A stretch of DNA of 64,000 nucleotides from JADJOM01 sp963748035 (GTDB taxonomy: Bacteria > Gemmatimonadota > Gemmatimonadetes > Gemmatimonadales > GWC2-71-9): assembly GCA_963748035.1 (NCBI GenBank), contig CAVVHO010000009.1, positions 33,241-97,240 of the forward strand, given 5' to 3'. The notes beneath the pieces are model-generated. The model was not told where the DNA came from, did not search any database, and worked only from the letters and a program-made list of their open reading frames with translations. Both the position numbers and the translations under genes were made by a program. Below are positions 49,699 to 57,646 of the stretch, in pieces. Every line of letters begins with the position of its first letter. Position 1 is the stretch's first letter.

Positions 49699-51720
49699 AT
49701 GCGCATGACAGTCGTGGCCGGCGCCGCGTTGCTGGCGGCCTTGCCTCTGGCCGCGCAGCAGCCAGCTCAACTCGATACCACCGCTCTCACTACTGCCCAG
49801 CGCGCGGCTCTTCGGGTCGTGCGGGTCCAGTTCACGCCCGACGAAATCAGGATCACCGTCGGCGACACCGTGCAACTCACCGCCCTGGCGATTGACGCCG
49901 AAGGCAAGCCGGTGACGGGTGCGCGGGTGCTGTTTAACATCGCGGGAAAGCAGGGGGTGCTGGTCGGCGCCGACAAGCTTGCCGGCACCAAGCCAGGGGA
50001 GAGCGACATTCGCGCCTTTGTCGTGAAGCCAGCTCTGCCGGGGACCCGTCCCATCCTGATCGCCGACACCGCCAGCCTCATCGTGAACGATCTACCGGTC
50101 ACGAAGGTGGAGATCTCCCCACCCCAGGGCTCACTCTATGCCGGGACGACGTTGAGTTATGGTGCCCGCGCGGTGGTAAGGGACGGGCGAGAGAGTGAGG
50201 ACGCGGAACTGGTCTGGTCGACCAACCGGCCGCGGGTCGCGACGGTGGATCGGTTTGGCAACGTGACTGGCGTCGGGGTTGGCACTGCGGTCCTGAGCGT
50301 CAAGTCCGGTGCCGTCACCACGACTCGGACGCTCACGGTGGTGGCGAATCCGCTCGCCCAGCTCAGGATCACGAGCGGGACGGAGAAGACTCGTACCGGC
50401 GACGTGGTGCGCTTCAAGGTGGATGCGCTCAACGCTGCCGGGCGTCCTGTCGCTGGGGTTGTGCCAACCTGGACGGTGACCGGCATTCAGACCGGGGACG
50501 ATCTCGGGGCAAGGATCTGGGCGGATGGGGTGTTTGTGGCGGAGCGACCGGGGCTCTACACCATCGTCGCGACCGTCGGGCAGCGCTCTGCGCGCACGAC
50601 CATCAAGGCCGAGCCACGAGCCGTGGGCCGGCCCGTCAAGCTGGTAGGTCGTGGGTTGCAGACCGATCACTCGACGTCAGAGTTGCACGTGTGGACCGGG
50701 AAGGACGGTCGGGACTACGCCTATGTCGGGACGCATGCCGCCGGCGTGCGCCCGAACGTGACCGGCAATGTGGTCCTGGTTTATGACGTCACCGATCCGG
50801 CGAAACCCGCCTTGACCGATTCGATCATGGTCAACGCCCGGGTGATCAACGACGTGCTGGTGAACGATGCCGGCACGATCGGGGTCCTGACCCGCGAAGG
50901 TGCCGCCGATCGGAAGAACGGACTCGTCGTGCTGGACGTATCCGACGCGGCGCATCCGAAAATCCTGTCCGAGTTCACCGACAGCCTGACTTCCGGCATA
51001 CACAATACCTGGTTCTACCAGAACGTGGTCTATGTGACCAACGACGGGACCGGCGCGATCAATATCATCGACATCAGCGACCCCAAGGCACCCAAGATGG
51101 CCGGTCGCTGGGAAACCGGCGACCCGAACAACCGCTACGTGCACGATGTGTGGGTGCACGACGGGATCATGTACCTCTCCTACTGGGATGATGGGGTGCA
51201 GATCCTGGACGTTGGGGGGCTCAATCGCGGCGGAACAGCGGAGAAGCCGGCATTCGTCTCCAAGTTCGCCTACCCGATCGGCAATACGCACAACGTCTGG
51301 CGGGACCGCCAATATCTGTTCGTAGGCGATGAGATATTCGGGTGCCCGCAGTGCATCAACGGACCCCGCGGCTACGTCCACGTGGTTGACCTCACGGATA
51401 TCGATCACCCGCTCGAGGTGGGCAAGTACGAGGTGCCGGAGGCGGGGGCCCACAACATGTGGGCCGAGGATGGGAAGCTGTACATCGCCTACTACAATGG
51501 CGGGCTTCGAGTAGTCGACATCACTGGCGAGCTCCGCGGTGATCTGTACCGGCAGGGGCGGCAGATTGGCTACTTCCATACCGCCAATGACAAGGGCTAC
51601 ATACCCAACGCCGCGATGGCCTGGGGGCCACAGCCCTTCAAGGGGAACATCTACGTGTCCGACATGAACAGCGGCCTATGGGTTGTGAAGCTGGACGAGA
51701 AGGGACCGTTGATTCCGTAG
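49699..51720 (+). CDS. Secreted Ig-like (Big) plus LVIVD beta-propeller protein
   Basis: A 673-residue secreted protein. A signal peptide (MRMTVVAGAALLAALPLAAQ) is followed by Ig-like domains (IRITVGDTVQLTALAIDAEG, then WSTNRPRVATVDRFGNVTGV of Big_2 type, about residues 30-300) and a C-terminal propeller with LVIVD-type repeats (VLVYDVTDPAKP, INIIDISDPKAP, VQILDVGG, VHVVDLTDIDHP, LRVVDITGE). Function is unknown; surface binding or scaffolding is likely. ATG 49699 has AGGAG 7 nt upstream. Repeat R13 follows the stop by 5 nt. Confidence 0.82.
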   Translation: MRMTVVAGAALLAALPLAAQQPAQLDTTALTTAQRAALRVVRVQFTPDEIRITVGDTVQLTALAIDAEGKPVTGARVLFNIAGKQGVLVGADKLAGTKPGESDIRAFVVKPALPGTRPILIADTASLIVNDLPVTKVEISPPQGSLYAGTTLSYGARAVVRDGRESEDAELVWSTNRPRVATVDRFGNVTGVGVGTAVLSVKSGAVTTTRTLTVVANPLAQLRITSGTEKTRTGDVVRFKVDALNAAGRPVAGVVPTWTVTGIQTGDDLGARIWADGVFVAERPGLYTIVATVGQRSARTTIKAEPRAVGRPVKLVGRGLQTDHSTSELHVWTGKDGRDYAYVGTHAAGVRPNVTGNVVLVYDVTDPAKPALTDSIMVNARVINDVLVNDAGTIGVLTREGAADRKNGLVVLDVSDAAHPKILSEFTDSLTSGIHNTWFYQNVVYVTNDGTGAINIIDISDPKAPKMAGRWETGDPNNRYVHDVWVHDGIMYLSYWDDGVQILDVGGLNRGGTAEKPAFVSKFAYPIGNTHNVWRDRQYLFVGDEIFGCPQCINGPRGYVHVVDLTDIDHPLEVGKYEVPEAGAHNMWAEDGKLYIAYYNGGLRVVDITGELRGDLYRQGRQIGYFHTANDKGYIPNAAMAWGPQPFKGNIYVSDMNSGLWVVKLDEKGPLIP

Positions 51721-51725
51721 TTGTA

Positions 51726-51780
51726 GCCGTCCGCCATCAGCCGTCAGCCATTCGACTCTGACGGCTGACGGCTGATGGCC
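51726..51780 (+). repeat. heptamer hairpin array R13 (CAGCCRT unit)
   Basis: The left arm is GCCGTCC, GCCATCA, GCCGTCA, GCC (51726-51749); the right arm is TGACGGC, TGACGGC, TGATGGC, C. GCCATCAGCCGTCAGCC and GGCTGACGGCTGATGGC are perfect 17-bp complements with a 13-nt loop. It is the cleanest member of the family and ends 13 nt before the next ATG. Confidence 0.88.
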
Positions 51781-51793
51781 TTTCCGAGGACCT

Positions 51794-52919
51794 ATGCTGT
51801 CCACATTGGCGCTGGGGTTGCTCTTTCAGTCAGCGGCCGCGACGCCGCCTCGCATCATCGTCTACGTCGCGTCCGAAGCAGTGGACGTCGTAAGCCGGGT
51901 CCGGTTCGGTCCCGAGGGTGCGGTTGTCGAGAAGGTCATCAAGGTCGATCCCCGGCCCTCCGAGGCAGACGGTCCGCACAACCTCAACATCTCCCCCGAC
52001 GGGAAGTACTGGTACACCAGTGTCGCGCATGGTACCCCGAACGGGAGCCTGTGGAAGTTCGACACCGCCAACGATTCGCTGGTAGGCAAGGCCATGCTCT
52101 CGCGGTTCCCGGCGACGATCAGTTTTTCGCCGGACGGGGAGTTCGCCTGGGTGGCGAACTTCAATCTCTTCGGTGACATGGTTCCTTCATCGGTCTCGGT
52201 TGTCTACACGCCTGCCATGGAAGAAGTCGCGCGGATCCCCACCTGCCTAATGCCGCACGGAATGCGAGTGGCCAGAGACGGGAGTCGGGCATGGATGACC
52301 TGCATGATGGACGACAAACTGGTCGAGATGGATCCAGGCAACTACGGCATCACTCGGGTCCTCTCCGTCAAGACCGGGGAGCGAGCACGTGACGAATACA
52401 TCGAGTGCCATGATGCCAGGGGAGAGGGACCACGCGCACGGTACCATGTCCCACGATGCTCCCGGGTCCGGGACCAGCGCCAGCTGTGCGCCCACGTGGG
52501 TGCAGCCGTCGGCGGATGGCCGACGGCTCTATGTCGCCTGTAACCGTCACAGCGAAGTGCTGGAAGTGGACGCGGGGACGCTCGAGATCGCGCGCAGGAT
52601 CCCAACAGGAAAGACGCCCTACAATCTGGCTATCAGTGACGATGGAAGGGTGTTGCTCGCCACCCTCAAAGGGGCGCAGGCGCTCTCGGTCATGGATCTG
52701 ACGACCGGGAAGGAGGTCGCGCAGCTCAAGACTTCTCACACTGTACCCAGCGGTGTCCAGGTGACGCGGGACGGTCGCTACGCCGTGGTGACCTGCGAGG
52801 GCAAGGGTGCGGAGGCGGGCGCGGTGGACCTGTTTGACCTGCGTACCGGAACGCTGCTTTTGACGGCCGCGGTTGGCGCTGGCGCCGGGGGGCTACAAAT
52901 CCTCAGTTACGAGTCGTGA
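51794..52919 (+). pseudogene. YncE-like secreted beta-propeller, one frame break near 52378
   Basis: A protein of about 374 residues if one base is skipped. The first part has a short hydrophobic start and propeller blades with DGPHNLNISPDGKYWYTSVA, VANFNLFGDM and LMPHGMRVARDGSRAWMTCM up to VSVKTG-like SVKTGE. The frame then must shift by +1 at the GGGG near 52378 to continue through a Met/His-rich linker (MMPGERDHAHGTMSHDAPG) and SCAPTWVQPSADGRRLYVAC to the end. Unshifted it runs out at 52543. The paralog at 53713 breaks at the same place. It may be decay, an assembly error or programmed frameshifting. Confidence 0.72.
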
Positions 52920-52955
52920 CCAGGCGGAGTCGGGCAAAGGAGCCATTGAGTTAGG

Positions 52956-53657
52956 GTGCGTTTCGCGGACTTCGAGGCACTGGTCCGGCGGATCGAGGCC
53001 GAGGTCCCCGCGGAATTCCTGGTGGGAATCCAGGGCGTCGAGGTATCGCGGCAGACCGTGCCGCACCCGACCCGGCCTGAGGTCTACACACTCGGCGAGT
53101 GCATCCCCCTGCCATCGGAGGGTGAAGGCAGTGAGACAGGGCTCCAGAGTCGCGTCGTGCTCTACCACGGCTCCTTCGTGGCGCTGGCCCATCAGGCAGA
53201 CGACTTCGACTGGCGCAACGAGGCTTGGGAGACCCTGACCCACGAACTGCGCCACCATCTGGAATGGCGGGCGCGGGCACCGGATCTCGAGGCGTTCGAC
53301 TGGGCCGCGGAGCAGAACTTCGCCCGCGCGGACGGGGAGCCGTTCGACCCTGACTTTCATCTGGCGGCCGAGCTGGTCACTGACGGCGTGTTCCGGATCG
53401 ACGATGACTATTTCCTCGACCGCGAAGTGCCCCGGTTGCCGGAGGAGACCTTGGTAAATTGGCATGGAAGAGCCTACCTGATCACACTGCCCGCAGTCGC
53501 GACGCTTCCCGGCTTTTTCAAGGTGACCGGAATCGCCGATCCACCGCCTGGAGATCTGTTCCTGGTGCTGCGTGAACGAAGCCGCCTCAGGGATCTGTTC
53601 CACCCAGCGCCGGAACCCTTTCAGGCGACCGTAGAGGCCCGTCCCGTCCCGGGCTGA
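52956..53657 (+). CDS. Zincin-like metallopeptidase-family protein
   Basis: A 233-residue protein starting at GTG (MRFADFEALVRRIEAEVP). It has an HExxH-type motif in WETLTHELRHHLEW at about residue 94, following VVLYHGSF, the arrangement seen in small zincin-like metallopeptidases that lack a signal peptide. The C-terminal ~110 residues are not recognised. The catalytic third ligand is not obvious, so activity is uncertain. It lies between the two broken propeller genes on the same strand. Confidence 0.6.
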   Translation: MRFADFEALVRRIEAEVPAEFLVGIQGVEVSRQTVPHPTRPEVYTLGECIPLPSEGEGSETGLQSRVVLYHGSFVALAHQADDFDWRNEAWETLTHELRHHLEWRARAPDLEAFDWAAEQNFARADGEPFDPDFHLAAELVTDGVFRIDDDYFLDREVPRLPEETLVNWHGRAYLITLPAVATLPGFFKVTGIADPPPGDLFLVLRERSRLRDLFHPAPEPFQATVEARPVPG

Positions 53658-53712
53658 AGTCCGCTATCTTCCCGCAGGCGGAGCCATCCCGCCGCAACGA
53701 GGAAACCTGCCC

Positions 53713-54857
53713 ATGAACACGAAACGGATGCTGCTGGTCGCGGCCCTGCTCTGTCCCGGAGTGCTGGTTGCCCAGGCGACCGACCCCGGATATCGGGTCG
53801 GGATCGTGAGCGAGTCGGGCGATATCGTCACCTGGATCAAGCCCGGTGACGGCACCCTGACACAGCAAAAGGTCATTCCCGTTGGCATCATGCCCGCTGA
53901 TATCGACGGCCCGCATAATCTCGCGGTCTCTCCGGACAACCGTTTCTACTACATGTCGATTGCCCACGGCACCCCATTCGGGATGCTGTGGAAGATGGAC
54001 GCCACGAGCGACACGCTTGTGGGCCGGGCGCCGCTCGAGATGTTCCCGACCACAATCGGCCTCACTCCTGATGGCGAATTGGCCTTCGTTGCCAACTCCG
54101 ATTTCCACGGGGACCATCCGCGGACCAACTTCGTCTCGGTGGTGCATACGCCCTTCGATGACAACGATCACGCACCTGCCGGCCTGCGACATGCCGCACG
54201 GAGTGAAATCGAATCATGCTGGCACCCGTGTGTACGTGTCGTGCATGAACAGTGACGAACTCCTGGAGATCGAAGTCGCGACACTGCGAATCACTCGCCG
54301 CGTCAAGACCGGCGATCGGCCATGACATGAACGCGATGGCCGGGATGGACCATGGCGGGATGAATCACGCTCCGGCGGCGGCACCCCCGGCCACGGCTCC
54401 GGCGCCGGCGGCAGACGAGAGTTGTGCCCCGACATTCGTCTCGGTGTCACCCGACGACAAGACGCTTTACGCCGCCTGCAACCACGGCAACTCGCTCCAG
54501 GTCTACGACGCCGAGACCTTCCAGAAGACGAAGGAAGTGCCGCTCGGGGCCGGGGCTTACAACGTGGAGCCCTCGGCGGACGGGCGCTGGATCATCGTGA
54601 CCAACAAGAAGGCGCAGAGCTTCAGTCTCGTCGACGCGCATACGCTCACCGAAGTGGTTCGGGTGCCGACGACCAAGAAGATCGTTCACGGTGTCGCCTT
54701 TTCCCCGGACGGGCGCTACGCGTTCATCAGCCAGGAATCCATCGGAGCGGATCCCGGGGCCGTAGACATGTTTGATCTGGCCACGCGCAAGGTGGTCGCC
54801 ACGCTTCCGGTACCGGCGCAGCCAACCGGCATTGCAATCCTGAAGTTGAGCCATTAA
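53713..54857 (+). pseudogene. YncE-like secreted beta-propeller, two frame breaks (near 54151 and 54313)
   Basis: Paralog of the gene at 51794. A signal peptide (MLLVAALLCPGVLVAQA) is followed by DGPHNLAVSPDNRFYYMSIA, AHGTPFGMLWKMD and VANSDFHGDH. After SVVHTP the frame must skip one base (about 54151) to read SMTTITHLPACDMPHG, which aligns with AMEEVARIPTCLMPHG of the paralog. A second skip at about 54313, just before an in-frame TGA, joins RVKTGDR to the Met/His linker DMNAMAGMDHGGMNHA and the blades SCAPTFVSVSPDDKTLYAAC. All shifts are +1. Confidence 0.72.
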
Positions 54858-54875
54858 CCGTCGCCGCATCAGACC

Positions 54876-55145
54876 ATGACCCTTGAGACATTGACCTCGC
54901 TTCCGGGTACGGCGGTCCTCGATCGCGCGAAGAGCTTCTTTCAGGATCGGGTGCCCGCGAACGCGGCCTTTCCCGAGAAGGAGGGCCCGACCTGGCTGAC
55001 GCTTCGGGGTCAGGGAGGCGAAGAGATTGCCCTGTCGGTGACGCCGGCAGACGGTGGAACGCGGGTGCGGGCCTCGACCCTGTTTTTCGATCAGGCCGTC
55101 GGCCGGTTTTTCTCGTCGCTTCCCGTCATCGAGGAAGTCGCATGA
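54876..55145 (+). CDS. Small protein of unknown function
   Basis: An 89-residue protein beginning MTLETLTSLPGTAVLDRAKS. It has no signal peptide, membrane segment or recognised motif; the composition suggests a compact alpha/beta fold with two strands at EEIALSVTP and TRVRASTLFF. The stop overlaps the next ATG (ATGA), so it is probably translated with the ubiquitin-like protein that follows. I do not recognise the family. Confidence 0.65.
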   Translation: MTLETLTSLPGTAVLDRAKSFFQDRVPANAAFPEKEGPTWLTLRGQGGEEIALSVTPADGGTRVRASTLFFDQAVGRFFSSLPVIEEVA

Positions 55146-55399
55146 CAGGGCTTCCTGTCCGCGTCATGGTTGAAGACTCGTGGGATCAAGTCGTGCTCGA
55201 TCTTCAACCCAGCACGACTATCGGCGATGTCAAGCAGCAGGCCCTTGCTCTGACGCACACCGGTCGCGATGCGAGCGCATACCGCGTCAAGTTTCGCGGG
55301 GCGGAGATTCAGGACGAGACCCAGAGCCTCGCAAACGTCGGGATCGTTCCCAACGCCGCGCTGATCGTGATGCCACGGCGACGCCGGCCGGTTCGCTGA
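55142..55399 (+). CDS. Small ubiquitin-like (beta-grasp) protein
   Basis: An 85-residue protein whose order of elements looks like ubiquitin: strand VRVMVEDSWDQVVLDL, TTIGDVKQQALAL helix, then YRVKFRGAEIQDETQSLANV and GIVPNAALIVMPR. Compare with ubiquitin's LED-GRTLSDYNIQ and STLHLVLR. The C-terminus is RRRRPVR, with no Gly-Gly, so it is not an obvious conjugating modifier. No E1, E2 or protease partner is seen nearby. The ATG overlaps the previous stop. Confidence 0.65.
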   Translation: MTGLPVRVMVEDSWDQVVLDLQPSTTIGDVKQQALALTHTGRDASAYRVKFRGAEIQDETQSLANVGIVPNAALIVMPRRRRPVR

Positions 55400-55412
55400 A
55401 CGGAATCCCCCC

Positions 55413-55673
55413 ATGGACAAAGCCCCGGTGCGGGGCCGAATGATGACGTGGCTCGCCGTCGGGTTCCTGGTACTCGACGGCGTTCTGCTTCTGCTGGCCG
55501 GGCTGTGGGGAGAGCAGGCGGGTCCGGCCGTTGGCGGCGTCGTCTGCCTGGTGAGCGCGGCTGGCGTCTGGGCCCTGTGGCGGCGCCACCGGCGCACTCT
55601 CGCCGACCTCGCCGAAGCAAGGCGCGCCGTGCGCGACGAGGCGCGCGCGCTCCGCGACCTCCTGAGGAAGTGA
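55413..55673 (+). CDS. Small membrane protein with coiled C-terminus
   Basis: An 86-residue protein with two transmembrane helices (TWLAVGFLVLDGVLLLLAGLW and VGGVVCLVSAAGVWALW) and a charged Arg/Glu/Ala-rich helix (RRHRRTLADLAEARRAVRDEA). The family is not recognised. It lies 13 nt after the ubiquitin-like gene and 5 nt before the deacetylase-family gene, so the four genes look like one transcript. Confidence 0.6.
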   Translation: MDKAPVRGRMMTWLAVGFLVLDGVLLLLAGLWGEQAGPAVGGVVCLVSAAGVWALWRRHRRTLADLAEARRAVRDEARALRDLLRK

Positions 55674-55678
55674 GCGGA

Positions 55679-56575
55679 ATGCCAGTTCCGGTGTTCACCC
55701 ATCCCGATTGTGTGCACCACGACCCCGGTCTCGGGCACCCGGAGACCCCGGCTCGACTTGTGGCGGTACTCGCGCGGATGATGGGTGACCCTAACGCGGA
55801 AGTCCGCGAGGCTCCCGCCGGTTCGCGCGAGGACCTGCTGTTGGTTCATCCAGTGACCCATCTGCAACAACTTGAGACGATGAGTCACGCAGGTGGCGGC
55901 GTCCTTTCCCTGGATACGGTCGCCTCCGAGTCGAGCTGGGCGGCCGTGCTCGGCGCGACCGGGGCGATCCACGCCGCGCTGGACTACGCGCACCGAAGCG
56001 GCGGGCATGCCTTTGCGGCGGTTCGTCCGCCGGGGCACCACGCCTTGGCGCAGCGCGCGATGGGGTTCTGTCTGGTCAATAACGTGGTCGTGGCCGCCAG
56101 ACGGGCGCAGCGCATGGGCCGCGAGCGGGTGCTGATCATCGATTGGGATGTGCACCACGGGAATGGTACTCAGGCGCTGATGGAGGACGATCCGAGCCTT
56201 CGGTATGTCTCGCTGCACCAACACCCATGGTATCCCGGTACCGGGATGGCTGAAGAACGCGGGGTGGGGAACGTGTTCAATGTGCCGAGAGGCCCGGGCG
56301 CGCCGGCATCTCTCTACGTCGAGGACCTTTGGGCAGCGGTCGCCGCGGCCACGGAGGCGTGGGTCCCTTCGCTGGTGCTCCTTTCTGCCGGATACGATGC
56401 GCTCAAGGGAGACCCGCTGGGCGGCTTCACCCTCGAACCATGGGACTTTGCCACGATTACAAAGCGGCTCAGGGAGCGCCTGCCGGCGGTGCCCATCATG
56501 GCCCTGCTCGAAGGGGGATACATCCCGGAGCGCGTGGCAGATGGCGTAGCCGCCACGGTAGGCGCGCTCGCATAG
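55679..56575 (+). CDS. Histone deacetylase-family (acetoin utilisation/AcuC-like) hydrolase
   Basis: A 298-residue zinc amidohydrolase of the class II deacetylase/AphA type. Active-site motifs: HPETPARL at the start, RPPGHHA (His pair), LIIDWDVHHGNGTQ (Asp and His ligands), SAGYDALKGDPLGGF (Asp ligand) and LEGGY (catalytic-type Tyr). In bacteria these act on acetylated small molecules such as polyamines or acetoin pathways; the substrate here cannot be deduced. ATG 55679 gives the family N-terminus. Confidence 0.9.
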   Translation: MPVPVFTHPDCVHHDPGLGHPETPARLVAVLARMMGDPNAEVREAPAGSREDLLLVHPVTHLQQLETMSHAGGGVLSLDTVASESSWAAVLGATGAIHAALDYAHRSGGHAFAAVRPPGHHALAQRAMGFCLVNNVVVAARRAQRMGRERVLIIDWDVHHGNGTQALMEDDPSLRYVSLHQHPWYPGTGMAEERGVGNVFNVPRGPGAPASLYVEDLWAAVAAATEAWVPSLVLLSAGYDALKGDPLGGFTLEPWDFATITKRLRERLPAVPIMALLEGGYIPERVADGVAATVGALA

Positions 56576-56620
56576 TTATTTTTCGCACCCATCGATCCAA
56601 GCCCAAGTGGAGTCTTGAAA

Positions 56621-57646
56621 ATGGCCAACGCGATTCGCATGGAGGTCGAGGTCCTGAACCTCCGGACTCGGCATCCATTTATCATCGCCCGCGGTGGTCA
56701 GAGCGACTACCGCACCATCTGGGTGCGGCTGGTGGACAGCGATGGCGTTGAGGGATGGGGCGAGGCCGCGCCGGCCAGAATCTACGGCGAGTCGACCGAG
56801 ACAGTCCTCGCGGCTCTGCAGATCTACGGAGCGCACCTTCCCTCAGATCCACTGCAACTCGAGGAAACCGAGCGCGGGTGGGAGAAACTCCTGCGACTCA
56901 ATCCCTCGGCTCGCTGCGCTCTCTCCGCGGCGCTGCACGATCTGGCGGGCAAAAAGGTGGGCCTGCCCGTGTTTCGAATGTGGGGGCTCGATCCAGCGCG
57001 CGCACCGCGCTCGACCTTTACGATCGGAATCGATACCGCAGACAGGATTCGCCAGAAGGTCAAGGAGGCCGAACAGTATCCGATTCTCAAGATCAAGCTC
57101 GGAAGCGATCGCGACATCGAGATCCTCAAGACGATCCGCGAGAGTACCAGCAAGGAAATCCGGGTTGACGCCAATACCGGATGGACCGTGAAGCACGCGA
57201 TCGCTATGCTGCCCGTCCTGGAGGAGTACGGAGTGACCGTGCTGGAACAGCCACTGCCGGCGGAGGACCTCGACGGCCTCGAGACCGTAACCCGCGCCTC
57301 CCGCATTCCCGTGATTGCCGACGAGAGCTGTCTCGATGCGGCCGACATTCCCCGTCTGGTGGGCCGGGTGGACGGCATCAACATCAAACTCGCCAAGTGC
57401 GGCAGCCTTCGGGAAGCGCTGCGCATGATCGCCATTGCCCGAGCCCACCACATGATGGTGATGGTCGGGTGCATGATCGAAAGCTCCATTGCGATCACGG
57501 CAGCGGCCCACTTTTCGCCGCTGGTGGACATCGTGGATCTGGATGGGGCAGCCTTGCTGGCGAACGATCCCTTTGCCGGGGCCACCATCGATGCCGGCCA
57601 GCTGCGTCTGCCGACCGGTCCGGGGCTGGGCCTGAGCCGGCGATGA
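56621..57646 (+). CDS. Dipeptide epimerase (enolase superfamily, L-Ala-D/L-Glu type)
   Basis: A 341-residue enolase-superfamily protein, muconate-lactonizing subgroup. Catalytic residues are visible: KIKLG (KxK Lys), VDANTGW, LEQPLP and ADESC for metal binding (Asp, Glu, Asp), and INIKLAKCGS (second Lys). The family interconverts L- and D-Glu-containing dipeptides in peptidoglycan recycling. ATG 56621 (MANAIRMEVEVL) has GGAG 9 nt upstream; a TTG two codons earlier is possible. The stop overlaps the priA start. Confidence 0.88.
   Translation: MANAIRMEVEVLNLRTRHPFIIARGGQSDYRTIWVRLVDSDGVEGWGEAAPARIYGESTETVLAALQIYGAHLPSDPLQLEETERGWEKLLRLNPSARCALSAALHDLAGKKVGLPVFRMWGLDPARAPRSTFTIGIDTADRIRQKVKEAEQYPILKIKLGSDRDIEILKTIRESTSKEIRVDANTGWTVKHAIAMLPVLEEYGVTVLEQPLPAEDLDGLETVTRASRIPVIADESCLDAADIPRLVGRVDGINIKLAKCGSLREALRMIAIARAHHMMVMVGCMIESSIAITAAAHFSPLVDIVDLDGAALLANDPFAGATIDAGQLRLPTGPGLGLSRR

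Noticed and set aside
55142..55399. Complete bacterial ubiquitin-conjugation operon
   Set aside because: No Gly-Gly terminus and no E1, E2 or JAB/deubiquitinase genes adjacent.
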